Assembly: GCA_001460835.1 (NCBI GenBank)
Contig: CYKH01001627.1
Coordinates: 1,549 to 55,945 of the forward strand
Source of the DNA: Bodo saltans
Lineage: Eukaryota > Euglenozoa > Kinetoplastea > Eubodonida > Bodonidae
DNA: 54,397 nucleotides
Reading direction: 5' to 3'
The position numbers and the translations under genes were made by a program. Position 1 is the stretch's first letter; the number at the start of each line of letters is the position of its first letter. Under the pieces are notes generated by a model. It saw nothing but the letters and a program-made list of their open reading frames with translations, had not been told where the DNA came from and did no database searches. Positions 26,140-34,850 of the stretch are shown piece after piece.

Positions 26140-28716
26140 ATGACTGTCCACCCTCGTCGAGCAGTGATGGAGCTGTTCCACCTTAAGCGGGTCCACGTGC
26201 TTGTTCCGACGGAACGCCTAGGTGATGCACTGCGAGAGAAGTTGTCGGTTCTTTCGTTGAAGCCGACCGACTTATCAGAAAGGTCGCTGGAGTGCTTGCT
26301 GGATTGCTTGGCGTACTTCAAGTTGACTGATGTTCCAGCCGCGCGTGTTGCGGTCGCCAGGGCTCGAGAGCTTCTGCCCACACTGCGAGGCACGTTGTTA
26401 GCCGGCGTGGTAGGGAACTGCACACGGCTGGAGGAGTTTAGCGTCACACTACAAAGTGCCCCTCTCCTCAAGGACGCTATCAAGACGATGAAACCAGACG
26501 ATCTCGCTAGCCTTGCCACTGCCTTCAACAGAGCAGGACTGTCTTCACCTGAGCGGTGGGCGCTGGTTGCGGAGCATGTCATCAGAAACGTGGCGCTCTT
26601 TCGCGCTGAGGATCTCATCGCCATTGTCGAGGCCATGAGCAGGCAACGTGTGGAGTACCCCGACTTCTACGCCGTGGTGGAGAGACACGTGACGGATCAA
26701 CCATCGCATTACATCTCAGGAACACAGCTTGCAGAGTTGATCGAAGCACTGCGAAGGGCGAATCATCCCCTTGTCTCCCTTCTTGCGTTGAGTGCCGAGC
26801 GGACTGCGATGGGACTGGACTGCGGTGACGCTGCTGCGATTGGGCAGGAGCAAAGTGCTGCGGTGATTCAGGCGTTTGTTGCGAGCTGCCGCCGAGTCAT
26901 TCAAGACGGCTCATTGTCTACTATCACCGATACACTGAGCAAGTGCGACGAGCGGCGTATTTTTCAGCTTGAGGTACTCACACTCTCTTGTGAACGTGCG
27001 ATGTCGCTCGTTGCGAGCAATGAGGCGGAACCTTCCGACGCATTCGGCTTTGTGAGTGTTGCTCTTCATATCACTAAGTATTTGCCTGAGTTCCACAATC
27101 ATGCAAAGGTGCAACACATCAGCCAACACCTGTTGCCCATAATGGACGTTTGCGTTCCTCTTGTGCAGGTGGAGGCAACCCGAGCTGTGACGCTGCTGTC
27201 ATCGTACTTGCAGGTGTTTGGCCCTCCCAAGCAGCAGAGTCTCTTCGCAAAGGCACTTGTTTCCCAGTACCTCTCGTACGACTCAATGGAGCTGCTGGAG
27301 GTGCGGCAGCTGCTGCGCTTTGCTGAAGTCATGCACGTCTTCGCTGTCTACGGTGGCCTCCTTGTGCTGGAGAAGCATATGAACATGTTGGTGGTGGGCA
27401 TTCAACGGATGCAGCCGACTGCACTGGTGGCGATGGCTGACGTGTTCTCTCACATTCCCACCGCTCGTGGTCCTAACGGAGCGTTCTTGTTGACACTGCA
27501 AACGTTGGCAGGTTGCAAGAGATGGCGTGCCCAATTAAAATCACACGACGTGCTGACCTTGCTGAAGGCAATGAACCGTGCAAAGCTCCGCAACAACCAT
27601 GTGCTCCTGGAGGTGGCCGCTCTCCTGCTTCAGCAGCACAGTCTTTTCACACCAGAGCAGCTTAGTCAGTGTGCGCTGTACGTGGCCCAGCTCAACTTTA
27701 AAGAGTTGGACTTCTACACCGTCACTGCAGGCCGCGTGTACTCCAACCCTAAGTGCACTGTGTCCGATGTATGCAGGATGCTCTATGCCCTCACCTTCGT
27801 GGTAACTTACGTCATCAAGGTCGTCCAAGAGGCCCTCCCCCGCCTCCGCATTGCAGCCCAACAGGCAACACCCCGGGACATTACATTGGCGCTGTACAGC
27901 TTCGTCAAACTCCGCGTATCGCGGCATGAAGACATTACCCGCGTACTTTGCGATCAGGCGGTCTCGTCCGCTGGATCTTTTAAAGCCAAGGAGGTGCTAA
28001 GTGTGTTGCAATCAGTGAAACAGCTGCATGCGCATCAGCCGCTGCTTATTGAAGTGTTTGCGCGCCGTGTGAGCGCAGAGAGGTCCTCAATACCGCGAGG
28101 ACTGTATTTGTCGTTGATGTCAACCATCGGAACAATGAACGCTGCGGCGCTGGCGGACACACTTAAACAAGAGTTGGTGAAAATGGCGATTGCAGAGGCG
28201 TCAACATTGAAGCCAACGGAATTTCGTGATGCTTTGATCGCATGCGCATCCTTCGCTGCACCATCAGCCTCTGGTGTAGAGCACGAGCCCATCACCTTCG
28301 CTGACAGTGACACGATTACTCTGCTTCGTGCTGCAGAGCAAAAAGTCGACGCCTTAACAAACATTGCTGATGTTTGTGACGTCGTTCTTGCATTGACAGA
28401 ATTGCGCAGGGAGTGCGTGATGAATGAATCGCCATTAGCGGATCGGCTACGTCGAGATGCGATGTTGTTCATGGAGCTGCCGAACTACCAAAATGCATTT
28501 CGCGCCAAGGGACTATTTCGCTTGTTTCCAGAGCATGTCGGTCACGCAGAGCAAAGCTCAACCGGATCCATCGGACCCAGCTCAGGGTCCTTCGCGACTC
28601 CAGTGACGCCAGCGAATGAGGAGCCTTCCATTGGGTCGAAGCTGCGCCAGTTTCACGATGCCAAGAAATCATCTCCTTCGAGCACTAGCGGTCGCAAACG
28701 GAGTGGAAAGAGATGA
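26140..28716 (+). CDS. Helical-repeat protein, mitochondrial RNA-factor type
   Basis: This 858-residue protein consists of repeated helical pairs of about 35-40 residues: DLASLATAFNRAGL, DLIAIVEAMSRQRV, QLAELIEALRRANH, LRQLLRFAEVMHVF, DVLTLLKAMNRAKL and DITLALYSFVKLRV. This pattern, a hydrophobic helix ending in a small polar turn, is that of the FASTK/OPR/RAP-type repeat proteins that bind organellar RNA. No C-terminal RAP domain is recognised; the last 70 residues are Ser/Pro-rich and basic. The N-terminus MTVHPRRAVMELFHLKRVHV could be a mitochondrial presequence. Kinetoplastids use many such proteins in mitochondrial ribosome assembly and RNA editing; the target cannot be told. Confidence 0.7.
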   Translation: MTVHPRRAVMELFHLKRVHVLVPTERLGDALREKLSVLSLKPTDLSERSLECLLDCLAYFKLTDVPAARVAVARARELLPTLRGTLLAGVVGNCTRLEEFSVTLQSAPLLKDAIKTMKPDDLASLATAFNRAGLSSPERWALVAEHVIRNVALFRAEDLIAIVEAMSRQRVEYPDFYAVVERHVTDQPSHYISGTQLAELIEALRRANHPLVSLLALSAERTAMGLDCGDAAAIGQEQSAAVIQAFVASCRRVIQDGSLSTITDTLSKCDERRIFQLEVLTLSCERAMSLVASNEAEPSDAFGFVSVALHITKYLPEFHNHAKVQHISQHLLPIMDVCVPLVQVEATRAVTLLSSYLQVFGPPKQQSLFAKALVSQYLSYDSMELLEVRQLLRFAEVMHVFAVYGGLLVLEKHMNMLVVGIQRMQPTALVAMADVFSHIPTARGPNGAFLLTLQTLAGCKRWRAQLKSHDVLTLLKAMNRAKLRNNHVLLEVAALLLQQHSLFTPEQLSQCALYVAQLNFKELDFYTVTAGRVYSNPKCTVSDVCRMLYALTFVVTYVIKVVQEALPRLRIAAQQATPRDITLALYSFVKLRVSRHEDITRVLCDQAVSSAGSFKAKEVLSVLQSVKQLHAHQPLLIEVFARRVSAERSSIPRGLYLSLMSTIGTMNAAALADTLKQELVKMAIAEASTLKPTEFRDALIACASFAAPSASGVEHEPITFADSDTITLLRAAEQKVDALTNIADVCDVVLALTELRRECVMNESPLADRLRRDAMLFMELPNYQNAFRAKGLFRLFPEHVGHAEQSSTGSIGPSSGSFATPVTPANEEPSIGSKLRQFHDAKKSSPSSTSGRKRSGKR

Positions 28717-28796
28717 TGTGCATGGTTGTTGGTGGAAATGTCTTCTCATGCGTTACTATGCTGCCACTACATCCTTGTAGGATGATACAAGATTTT

Positions 28797-28825
28797 AACC
28801 TTTGTTCTCATTGCTTGTGCGACAG
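28797..28825 (+). promoter_or_regulatory. Probable trans-splice acceptor
   Basis: AACCTTTGTTCTCATTGCTT followed by GTGCGACAG ends 11 bases before the ATG at 28836. The long frame from 28713, overlapping the previous stop, is therefore not the start. Confidence 0.65.
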
Positions 28826-28835
28826 AGAGAATTCT

Positions 28836-30971
28836 ATGGAACCGAGTGAAGTCACTGTCGCCTTAGAGAAGAGAGAAAAGGCAGCCGCCGCCGCTTCCAT
28901 TTCTTCGAGGCTGCGATTTTACATCGTCGACTTGCAGATCCTGAGCCCTATTATTCTGTTTTGCTTTGCCGCAGCCACACTTGGGTTCATCATAGGAGAT
29001 GCGGTTGAGGAGCAGTCTGCACTCGAGTCACAGCGTCGCGTGGATGGTGTGTTCTACACTGCTGACGCCACGATGCAAATATCTCTGTTCAATGCGCAAT
29101 CCCCCACTACAATCTACGTGAAGGCACTGCCCATTATCAACGGCCTCAAAGCGCTGAAGGTATTCGATCCGTACCGTGGCATGCTTGACCAAGTGGGCTC
29201 ATACCTCTCCTTGAGCAATCCCAACGCAGCCATTCAAAAACTTGGAGACATTCAATTGGCACTATTAGCTGACGTGATTGTACGAGTGGACAAACTTGAC
29301 ACTCGTGGGGGGAGCTTGATGGCGTTCCTCCTCAACATCCACCTTTCACATGAAACGGCTGCAGGCCTCATGCAGATGTCCGAAGGTGAGACGACAACAA
29401 AGCGTGGCCTTAAGGCCATTGGCACCAACATCATGTGCTCTCCCCTCATCCAGCAGTGGGTGAGTAGGTACTTCCCCACAGCCTCGAGCACTGTATACTG
29501 CGACAACACTGCGCAGTCCATTGTGTCGACAGCCAGCGATGTCGACATCACTCTCAACCCGAGCGATTATAGCGACATCCTCATTGAGCTCGCTGATACG
29601 ATGGAAGGCTACCGCCTCATCCTCGAAGGCATCCGCAGCGACCTCTACACCAGCTGGGTTGAGGAGCGCGGGTACACGAAGCGCATTGCTGTGCTCTCGA
29701 TTGCGTTTGTGATCTCAGTTGCCGGCACTATATCCACTGCGTTGCTGGTTCTTTCCCAGTACCGCTCGCTCCATGAGCAGTCGGTGGTGGAGAGTGACTT
29801 TGACTGTAATGCTCAACGCGTCAAGATTCGCCCCAAGACGTTGCGTGCCGTTGATGAAATCTCCTCGCGTGTTGGCGTCATGGGTGATTTGACGGACGTG
29901 TTTTTGCACCCCTCCGATCTGAACCACATCCACACAATTGTTCCGGCAGCCGTGGGCAACCAAATTGAGCTGCACTTGCGCCGGGCGGTGGAGCCGCTGC
30001 AGTTGCTCCGTCCTTTCGTCCCAAAGTTTATGTATCTGCATAACCTTAGGAGCCAATCTGTTATGGGACGTAGCGCGAGTGCACTTCTCCGCAACAGTGA
30101 AATGTTGAACCTTGCGGTCGGCATTAAGAAGAAGTCAGTGTCGCTTCTATTTGTTGGTCTCCGCTCCTTCAACGAAGAGTCGTCAGATCTGGAGCTGCTC
30201 AACGAGCTGCTCAGTGCCGTCCACTTAGCGTGCTCACACTTCCAAGGGCATGTCGTGCAGATGTCGAGCGCTGGCATTGTAGCAACGTTCTCCCGAGCAA
30301 CATTGAACGAGGATCGTGACGGCGTTGAGCGCGTAGAGGACGGTGAGGTGCTTGCTGTGCATGCAGCAATGGCTGTCTACGGTATTTGCTCAGCCCCAAT
30401 GGAGCGACCGGATGGCTCAATTCGAGGCCCGTTCCCAGTCAGCATGTGTGTATCCCACTCCATCGCCTTTGCTGGCGTTGCCTCCTTCCACGTATCGAAG
30501 CAGTTCGCTCTCCTTGCCCCTGCCATCGCTCATGCTGTGGCAGTCGAGCCTCTCAACGACCTCCACGGCACGTCTATCCTCACCACGTCAGCCACCAATG
30601 ATCTTATCGGAGATCACTTCATCACTAGACCAGTGCACTACGTCACCGGTGTAGGGTCTGCCTACCACGTGATTGTAGCCCGCCCGGAGGAGGGCGATGA
30701 CGGGTATGAGCAGCTCATCAAGGATCAGGCGAAGGTCCGTGAGAAGGCAGCCAACTGGTCCAAGGTGTGGGAGAAGTATGAGGCGTTGGTCAGCACCGAT
30801 AAACCAACGTACGAAATGTTAGAAGATGCCCACCGTGACCTTGAGGGCTACAAAGTATTCCAGATGGAGGCATCGGAGGAGGACATTGCCTTCCAACTCG
30901 CCGTAACAAACGTGAAGCGCATTGCGCAGCATCTTGGCGTCAACCTCGGCTCCACCGTTGAGGAGGAGTAG
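28836..30971 (+). CDS. Two-TM protein with degenerate class III cyclase-like domain
   Basis: This 711-residue protein has TM helices at about 33-54 and 284-306, enclosing an extracellular sensor-like domain of about 230 residues. The cytosolic half has a class III nucleotidyl-cyclase-like fold at about 430-620: it begins KKKSVSLLFVGLRSF where active enzymes have LFADI-x-GF, continues with GHVVQMSSAGIVATF where active enzymes have GD-x-x-x-A-x-F, and includes an AVHAAMAVYG helix. Both metal-binding Asp positions are therefore not Asp here (Gly and Ser/Gly), so cyclase activity is unlikely. A helical tail (640-711) follows. It may be a pseudo-cyclase partner or receptor. The cyclase assignment rests on pattern, not on a search. 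Confidence 0.65.
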   Translation: MEPSEVTVALEKREKAAAAASISSRLRFYIVDLQILSPIILFCFAAATLGFIIGDAVEEQSALESQRRVDGVFYTADATMQISLFNAQSPTTIYVKALPIINGLKALKVFDPYRGMLDQVGSYLSLSNPNAAIQKLGDIQLALLADVIVRVDKLDTRGGSLMAFLLNIHLSHETAAGLMQMSEGETTTKRGLKAIGTNIMCSPLIQQWVSRYFPTASSTVYCDNTAQSIVSTASDVDITLNPSDYSDILIELADTMEGYRLILEGIRSDLYTSWVEERGYTKRIAVLSIAFVISVAGTISTALLVLSQYRSLHEQSVVESDFDCNAQRVKIRPKTLRAVDEISSRVGVMGDLTDVFLHPSDLNHIHTIVPAAVGNQIELHLRRAVEPLQLLRPFVPKFMYLHNLRSQSVMGRSASALLRNSEMLNLAVGIKKKSVSLLFVGLRSFNEESSDLELLNELLSAVHLACSHFQGHVVQMSSAGIVATFSRATLNEDRDGVERVEDGEVLAVHAAMAVYGICSAPMERPDGSIRGPFPVSMCVSHSIAFAGVASFHVSKQFALLAPAIAHAVAVEPLNDLHGTSILTTSATNDLIGDHFITRPVHYVTGVGSAYHVIVARPEEGDDGYEQLIKDQAKVREKAANWSKVWEKYEALVSTDKPTYEMLEDAHRDLEGYKVFQMEASEEDIAFQLAVTNVKRIAQHLGVNLGSTVEEE

Positions 30972-31250
30972 CGCACCGTAGAAGAAGGACACCATCAAAT
31001 ACAATCAACGCGATATCTACATTCATCCCCCCTTTAGGCACCCCTCACCACGTACTCTATACATCAATCCTGAAAAGTGTACAAATGACATCCTTCATCA
31101 TTTCCCTTTACCTTACTCACTTAGATGAATAAGCGTCATGTGATCGATTCATCCTCCATTCACTCTTGCGTGTCCTCTTTCTTTTGTTTTTCTTGATTGC
31201 AACGCAGTGCATCTCCGCACAATACAAAAGTATCCTTGTTGAATTTAGGA
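30972..31250 (+). other. Intergenic region with splice acceptors
   Basis: No gene is supported. A pyrimidine tract (TGCGTGTCCTCTTTCTTTTG onward) ends GCAACGCAG at 31206, and a second TTTAG ends at 31248; either could serve the gene at 31251. Confidence 0.5.
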
Positions 31251-31679
31251 ATGTCGTCTGCAGTGGAAATGGCGGTGGAGGACGAGCTCGCCAAATATGA
31301 CAACTTCGACATGGACAAGTACGTCCTGAAAAAAGAGATTGAAGTCAGTTCAGGACTACGGGGGGATACGTCCTCCAGAGCACCCATCTCCTCGTCGTGG
31401 TTGTCATGGAGAGTACGGCTCCCAAATATCCTTGCCGTCGTGACCATCGCCCTCCTTGTGATTTACGAGATTATTGTCCTCATTTCTATGTTCGTGGTCA
31501 GTGTTCGGAAGGTGATGGTGGAGGGTGGCCTGATGTACGCTCTCTCCGGCCTCAACTTGCTTTTCATTGCGCTGCTAGTGATCGTGGTGGTAGTGACACG
31601 CAACGACTGGAATGTAGGGATGCTGACGTCAAAACTTGGGCGTGCGCGTACTAGCTCTACCGCCGATGACGATGATTGA
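31251..31679 (+). CDS. Small two-TM protein, unknown
   Basis: This 142-residue protein has a charged N-terminus (about 55 residues, acidic), two TM helices at about 58-85 and 97-120 joined by a short loop, and a polar tail ending DDDD. The start at 31251 follows TTTAG directly; a longer frame from a TTG at 31197 is rejected. No family is recognised. It could be a small organelle-membrane protein. Confidence 0.65.
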   Translation: MSSAVEMAVEDELAKYDNFDMDKYVLKKEIEVSSGLRGDTSSRAPISSSWLSWRVRLPNILAVVTIALLVIYEIIVLISMFVVSVRKVMVEGGLMYALSGLNLLFIALLVIVVVVTRNDWNVGMLTSKLGRARTSSTADDDD

Positions 31680-31789
31680 CGCGATGCGCACCACCTCTTT
31701 CCGGAGGTTTGTTTTGTTGTACAATGCGAGTCCACAACCACTCATGACTCTCTTTTGCCTTTCACACTTGTTAAAAGCCACATTGTCAC

Positions 31790-31821
31790 GTTATTCTTCT
31801 ATGTTGTTTGCGTTACGTAAG
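31790..31821 (+). promoter_or_regulatory. Probable trans-splice acceptor
   Basis: TTATTCTTCTATGTTGTTTG followed by CGTTACGTAAG ends 19 bases before the ATG at 31840. Confidence 0.6.
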
Positions 31822-31839
31822 ACTGCGAGCAGGGAGGAA

Positions 31840-33918
31840 ATGTCTGCTGCCGGGCACTACTGGCAGCTTATTGTGTATGTCGATACGAACACGACACCGC
31901 AGCACATTAGCATCACCGCTCCGTTAGACCTCAATGAGCTAGCCACAATGGTGGCGGATGCGACTTCCTGCGCCATCCTCGGCATCAAATATTGGGACCC
32001 TGAGACTGCTGCATATCTACCTCTTCAGTCTCTCGCGCCGATCATCAAATTCCATGGAAGGGCACAGCTGTGGGTGCAATCAGACAACGCCCACCTTGAG
32101 CCGGTGGACCGCAACGCCGATGAAGCAGAATTCCGTCAATTGAGGCGACATGTTGCAACTCTCAACTCTGACCATGTACAGTACCACCTCGTGGAAGCTA
32201 ACCGGGTGGTGTTTCCTAGAGTTGAGGATCTGTTCATGCGCAGAGCGCAGCAACTAGTTGACGCGAGCACAGTTATGTTGTGGTACACGGCGAATGCCAA
32301 CAGTAGCAGTGATGCCGTGGAGAACGGCTTCGTCCTTCCACGAGGTGGCGGTGGCATATCTTTTGTGTCGTCGCTGTCTGACCCCAACTCCACCAAAGCA
32401 CCAGCTGCTCCTCAAAAGATTTTGCTGTGCGAGGTGGCACTAGGGCGCGCCGCGTCCCACAGCCGTGCATCTGCGCCTGACGTGACAATGACGAGCAAGG
32501 GGCCTCATAACATCTATACCATCTACCACCCCCACCAAGCCTTGCCCCGCTACATCTTGACGGTGAAGGGGACGGCGAGTGAGCAGCAGAGTGTAGGATC
32601 ACGACAAAGCTCTCCGCAGAGGGAGAGGTACGAGCGACCCCCACGAAGCACACAAGTAACGCCCACCGGCTCCCCTGCGCGGGGTAACCCTCAGCCCGCT
32701 CCCTGGCCACAGAAGACTGCAACGCGTAGCGCCACGCCTCCCACAGCCGCAAACACATCTCATCAGGCAGACGACTTCCGATGTCCTGCGCACAAAACGG
32801 AGGTGACGACGTTATGGTGCTCCACCTGCTCGCACCTTGTCTGCCCCTATTGCTTATCGGTTGGGCAACATCGTGGACATGACGGAAGAGAGCTAGATGA
32901 AGTTGTGTCAAGAGTGAGAGGTTCCCTTTCCGAGGCCATTGCTGCGACCACAGAAAGAAAAGACACCGCCCAGCGCACCACAGTGATGATGCAATCGTCT
33001 AAGCGGGAACTGGACGATGCCAAAAAACAAGGCGAGCAGCACGTCAATTCTGCCATCAGCGAGCTCGGGGCCCTCCTGCAGGCGAAGCGAGAGGAGCTGC
33101 TCGAAGACATCCGCAGCAAAGGAACGCATGTCGACAACCACTCTGCCGCTCTCCAGCAGCACGTCAACATGTGCGACCAGAAGAGAAAAGAGTTTGAGGC
33201 GCTGCTGGCTGCATCTCACGAGTCGTCTCGCGAGGGGAAGATGCGCTTCTTAAAAAACTCCCAGCTGCCGCTGTCTGATTGGCACAACAAACCACTACCC
33301 CACCTGCCGTTCCTGAATGCCCCTCCAAGCTCCTCGGATGTGAATACACACGTGAACACGAGACCATGCCAAACTGCGATTCGACAAATTCAGCTTCAGA
33401 AGCAACCACCTCGACATTTAGACCATCACGATGACCCAGAAACGAGTCACCGTGACGCCCAGCTGGTGAATAGTCTGCAGCAGCAAGTTGCCAATCAACG
33501 AACGCAACTGGATGATCTCACCAAAGGCTACATTTGGAGCATCCCACAGGCAGAGAAAATGTTTCACGTTGATCAACGCAAAGATATTTTTTCCGACGTG
33601 TTTTACTTTAGTGGGGCTGCCTGGGAATTGCGTATTGCGTCAGAGACGGCACCAACTCCCCGTGACTCGTCGCCAGAGCTTGCGGACAACATTAGCGTCT
33701 ATTTACACAGCGTCAACCACCATCATCGTGTCGACTTCCGTGTGAGTATCTTTGGACCAGGAGGCTGGCATGTTCGAGAAGCAAAAGGGTGGACGGCTGA
33801 GTTCGCAGGCAAAGGTTGGGGGATCCGCCCATTCAGCTCGAGGAAGATGCTCCTGAAGGAGTTTGTTCACGACGGACTGGTCAAAGTCTGCGTTGCCCCC
33901 ATTGGCGGGCTGTACTAG
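31840..33918 (+). CDS. B-box, coiled-coil and MATH-domain protein
   Basis: This 692-residue protein opens with a beta-rich domain (about 5-80, ubiquitin- or doublecortin-like in look), then a Ser/Pro-rich linker. A B-box zinc finger at about 315-347 follows (CPAHK, CSTC, CPYC, HRGH), then a long coiled coil (about 350-470) and a C-terminal MATH/TRAF-like domain (about 565-690; SGAAWELRIA, ISVYLHSV, WGIRPFSSRKML, DGLVKVCVAP). B-box, coil and MATH in that order resemble TRIM37, but no RING finger precedes the B-box, so E3 ligase activity is not predicted. The frame is open upstream to 31636, but the acceptor fixes the start at 31840. Confidence 0.75.
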   Translation: MSAAGHYWQLIVYVDTNTTPQHISITAPLDLNELATMVADATSCAILGIKYWDPETAAYLPLQSLAPIIKFHGRAQLWVQSDNAHLEPVDRNADEAEFRQLRRHVATLNSDHVQYHLVEANRVVFPRVEDLFMRRAQQLVDASTVMLWYTANANSSSDAVENGFVLPRGGGGISFVSSLSDPNSTKAPAAPQKILLCEVALGRAASHSRASAPDVTMTSKGPHNIYTIYHPHQALPRYILTVKGTASEQQSVGSRQSSPQRERYERPPRSTQVTPTGSPARGNPQPAPWPQKTATRSATPPTAANTSHQADDFRCPAHKTEVTTLWCSTCSHLVCPYCLSVGQHRGHDGRELDEVVSRVRGSLSEAIAATTERKDTAQRTTVMMQSSKRELDDAKKQGEQHVNSAISELGALLQAKREELLEDIRSKGTHVDNHSAALQQHVNMCDQKRKEFEALLAASHESSREGKMRFLKNSQLPLSDWHNKPLPHLPFLNAPPSSSDVNTHVNTRPCQTAIRQIQLQKQPPRHLDHHDDPETSHRDAQLVNSLQQQVANQRTQLDDLTKGYIWSIPQAEKMFHVDQRKDIFSDVFYFSGAAWELRIASETAPTPRDSSPELADNISVYLHSVNHHHRVDFRVSIFGPGGWHVREAKGWTAEFAGKGWGIRPFSSRKMLLKEFVHDGLVKVCVAPIGGLY

Positions 33919-34055
33919 ATAGAAGAGAGATTGCATGACTCACTCGGCCCCCAGTAGGAGGTGCCGCTGTACGGATACACTACTACCTTCTCAACGCCTT
34001 GATGGTTCACCTCCATGCATAGTTTACATTGTTTGATGCCTTTCGTTCAACCCAC

Positions 34056-34087
34056 AACTACTTCCTATTTTACTTAATGACCTTTAG
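34056..34087 (+). promoter_or_regulatory. Probable trans-splice acceptor
   Basis: A T/C-rich stretch ends GACCTTTAG, eight bases before the ATG at 34096. Confidence 0.6.
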
Positions 34088-34095
34088 GCATACGT

Positions 34096-34692
34096 ATGCT
34101 ACACAAGATACCTTTCATTTTCTCTGGCGTAACGACTGCCATTGTGTGCCTCGCTGCAATCGTTGCCTTGGGCGTGGGCGAGATGCTCGCTGACCGCATT
34201 CCTCAACCGATGCGCAATTTTGATCATGTTGGCGACATTGTTGCCCTTAGAGACTTTTCAATGCCGAACTATTGGGCGTGGTATCACGCGGATGACATTC
34301 CAAAGGTTCTTCGATCTCTCGGCCGGGTTGACCTCTACCCACTGCTCATCCTCACCATCTATCAAGCATGCGCCGCGTCGTGGTTGGTAGGTGCGGCGAT
34401 GGTTTGGGTTGCGATGTTCTTGGTGATTCGAACGGTCTCGTTTCATAGCTGGTGGAACTGGATCTGGGTGCTGGGCGCCGTTGCCATGACTGCAGACCTC
34501 GTGGAGGACCTGATGCTGATCATCATCTTAATCAATTTTCCTGTCACAGTGTATCCTACGCTGAATGCGTGGACCGCATGGAGCAGCTTTATCAAGTTCC
34601 TGTTCTGGGGGTTGCTGTTCGTATTTGATGGTGTGTTCGGATGCCTTTGGCTCACCGGTCGCTCTGTTCTGGGGGTTGCTGTTCGTATTTGA
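34096..34692 (+). CDS. Four-TM protein with altered C-terminus
   Basis: This 198-residue membrane protein has hydrophobic helices at about 5-30, 78-110, 118-150 and 160-185, and an extracellular or luminal loop of about 45 residues after TM1. No family is recognised. The 3' end is unusual: a 64-base direct duplication (34600-34727) falls inside the coding sequence. Since 64 is not a multiple of three, the frame shifts on entering copy 2 and the protein ends SVLGVAVRI. The second copy keeps the original reading frame open for FWGLLFVFDGV to TGRRLSGAPKFKE, ending at 34759, which is probably the older C-terminus. The gene may still be functional because TM4 is intact. Confidence 0.7.
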   Translation: MLHKIPFIFSGVTTAIVCLAAIVALGVGEMLADRIPQPMRNFDHVGDIVALRDFSMPNYWAWYHADDIPKVLRSLGRVDLYPLLILTIYQACAASWLVGAAMVWVAMFLVIRTVSFHSWWNWIWVLGAVAMTADLVEDLMLIIILINFPVTVYPTLNAWTAWSSFIKFLFWGLLFVFDGVFGCLWLTGRSVLGVAVRI

Positions 34693-34727
34693 TGGTGTGT
34701 TCGCATGCCTTTGGCTAACCGGTCGCC
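34600..34727 (+). repeat. 64-bp tandem duplication in a coding region
   Basis: Copy 1 is 34600-34663 and copy 2 is 34664-34727, with 61 of 64 bases identical. The mismatches show that it is not a simple assembly echo and that the duplication is not brand new. Confidence 0.93.
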
Positions 34728-34781
34728 GCCTTAGTGGAGCCCCAAAGTTCAAAGAGTGAAGTTGTACATTGAGAGTCTAAA

Positions 34782-34803
34782 GGTTGTTTTGTTTGTGACT
34801 CAG
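34782..34803 (+). promoter_or_regulatory. Probable trans-splice acceptor and short uORFs before PUS7
   Basis: GTTGTTTTGTTTGTGACTCAG ends at 34803. Downstream, an ATG at 34808 opens a ten-codon uORF closing at 34840, and a second ATG at 34840 overlaps the main start. They may damp translation unless a later AG (34846-34847) is used. Confidence 0.5.
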
Positions 34804-34850
34804 TGATATGCAAGACGATCTATTACCCCAATCTTTGTGATGGCAAGGCG

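Noticed and set aside
28713-28835. Extension of the cyclase-like protein overlapping the upstream stop
   Set aside because: The acceptor at 28825 makes 28836 the first ATG in the mature mRNA.
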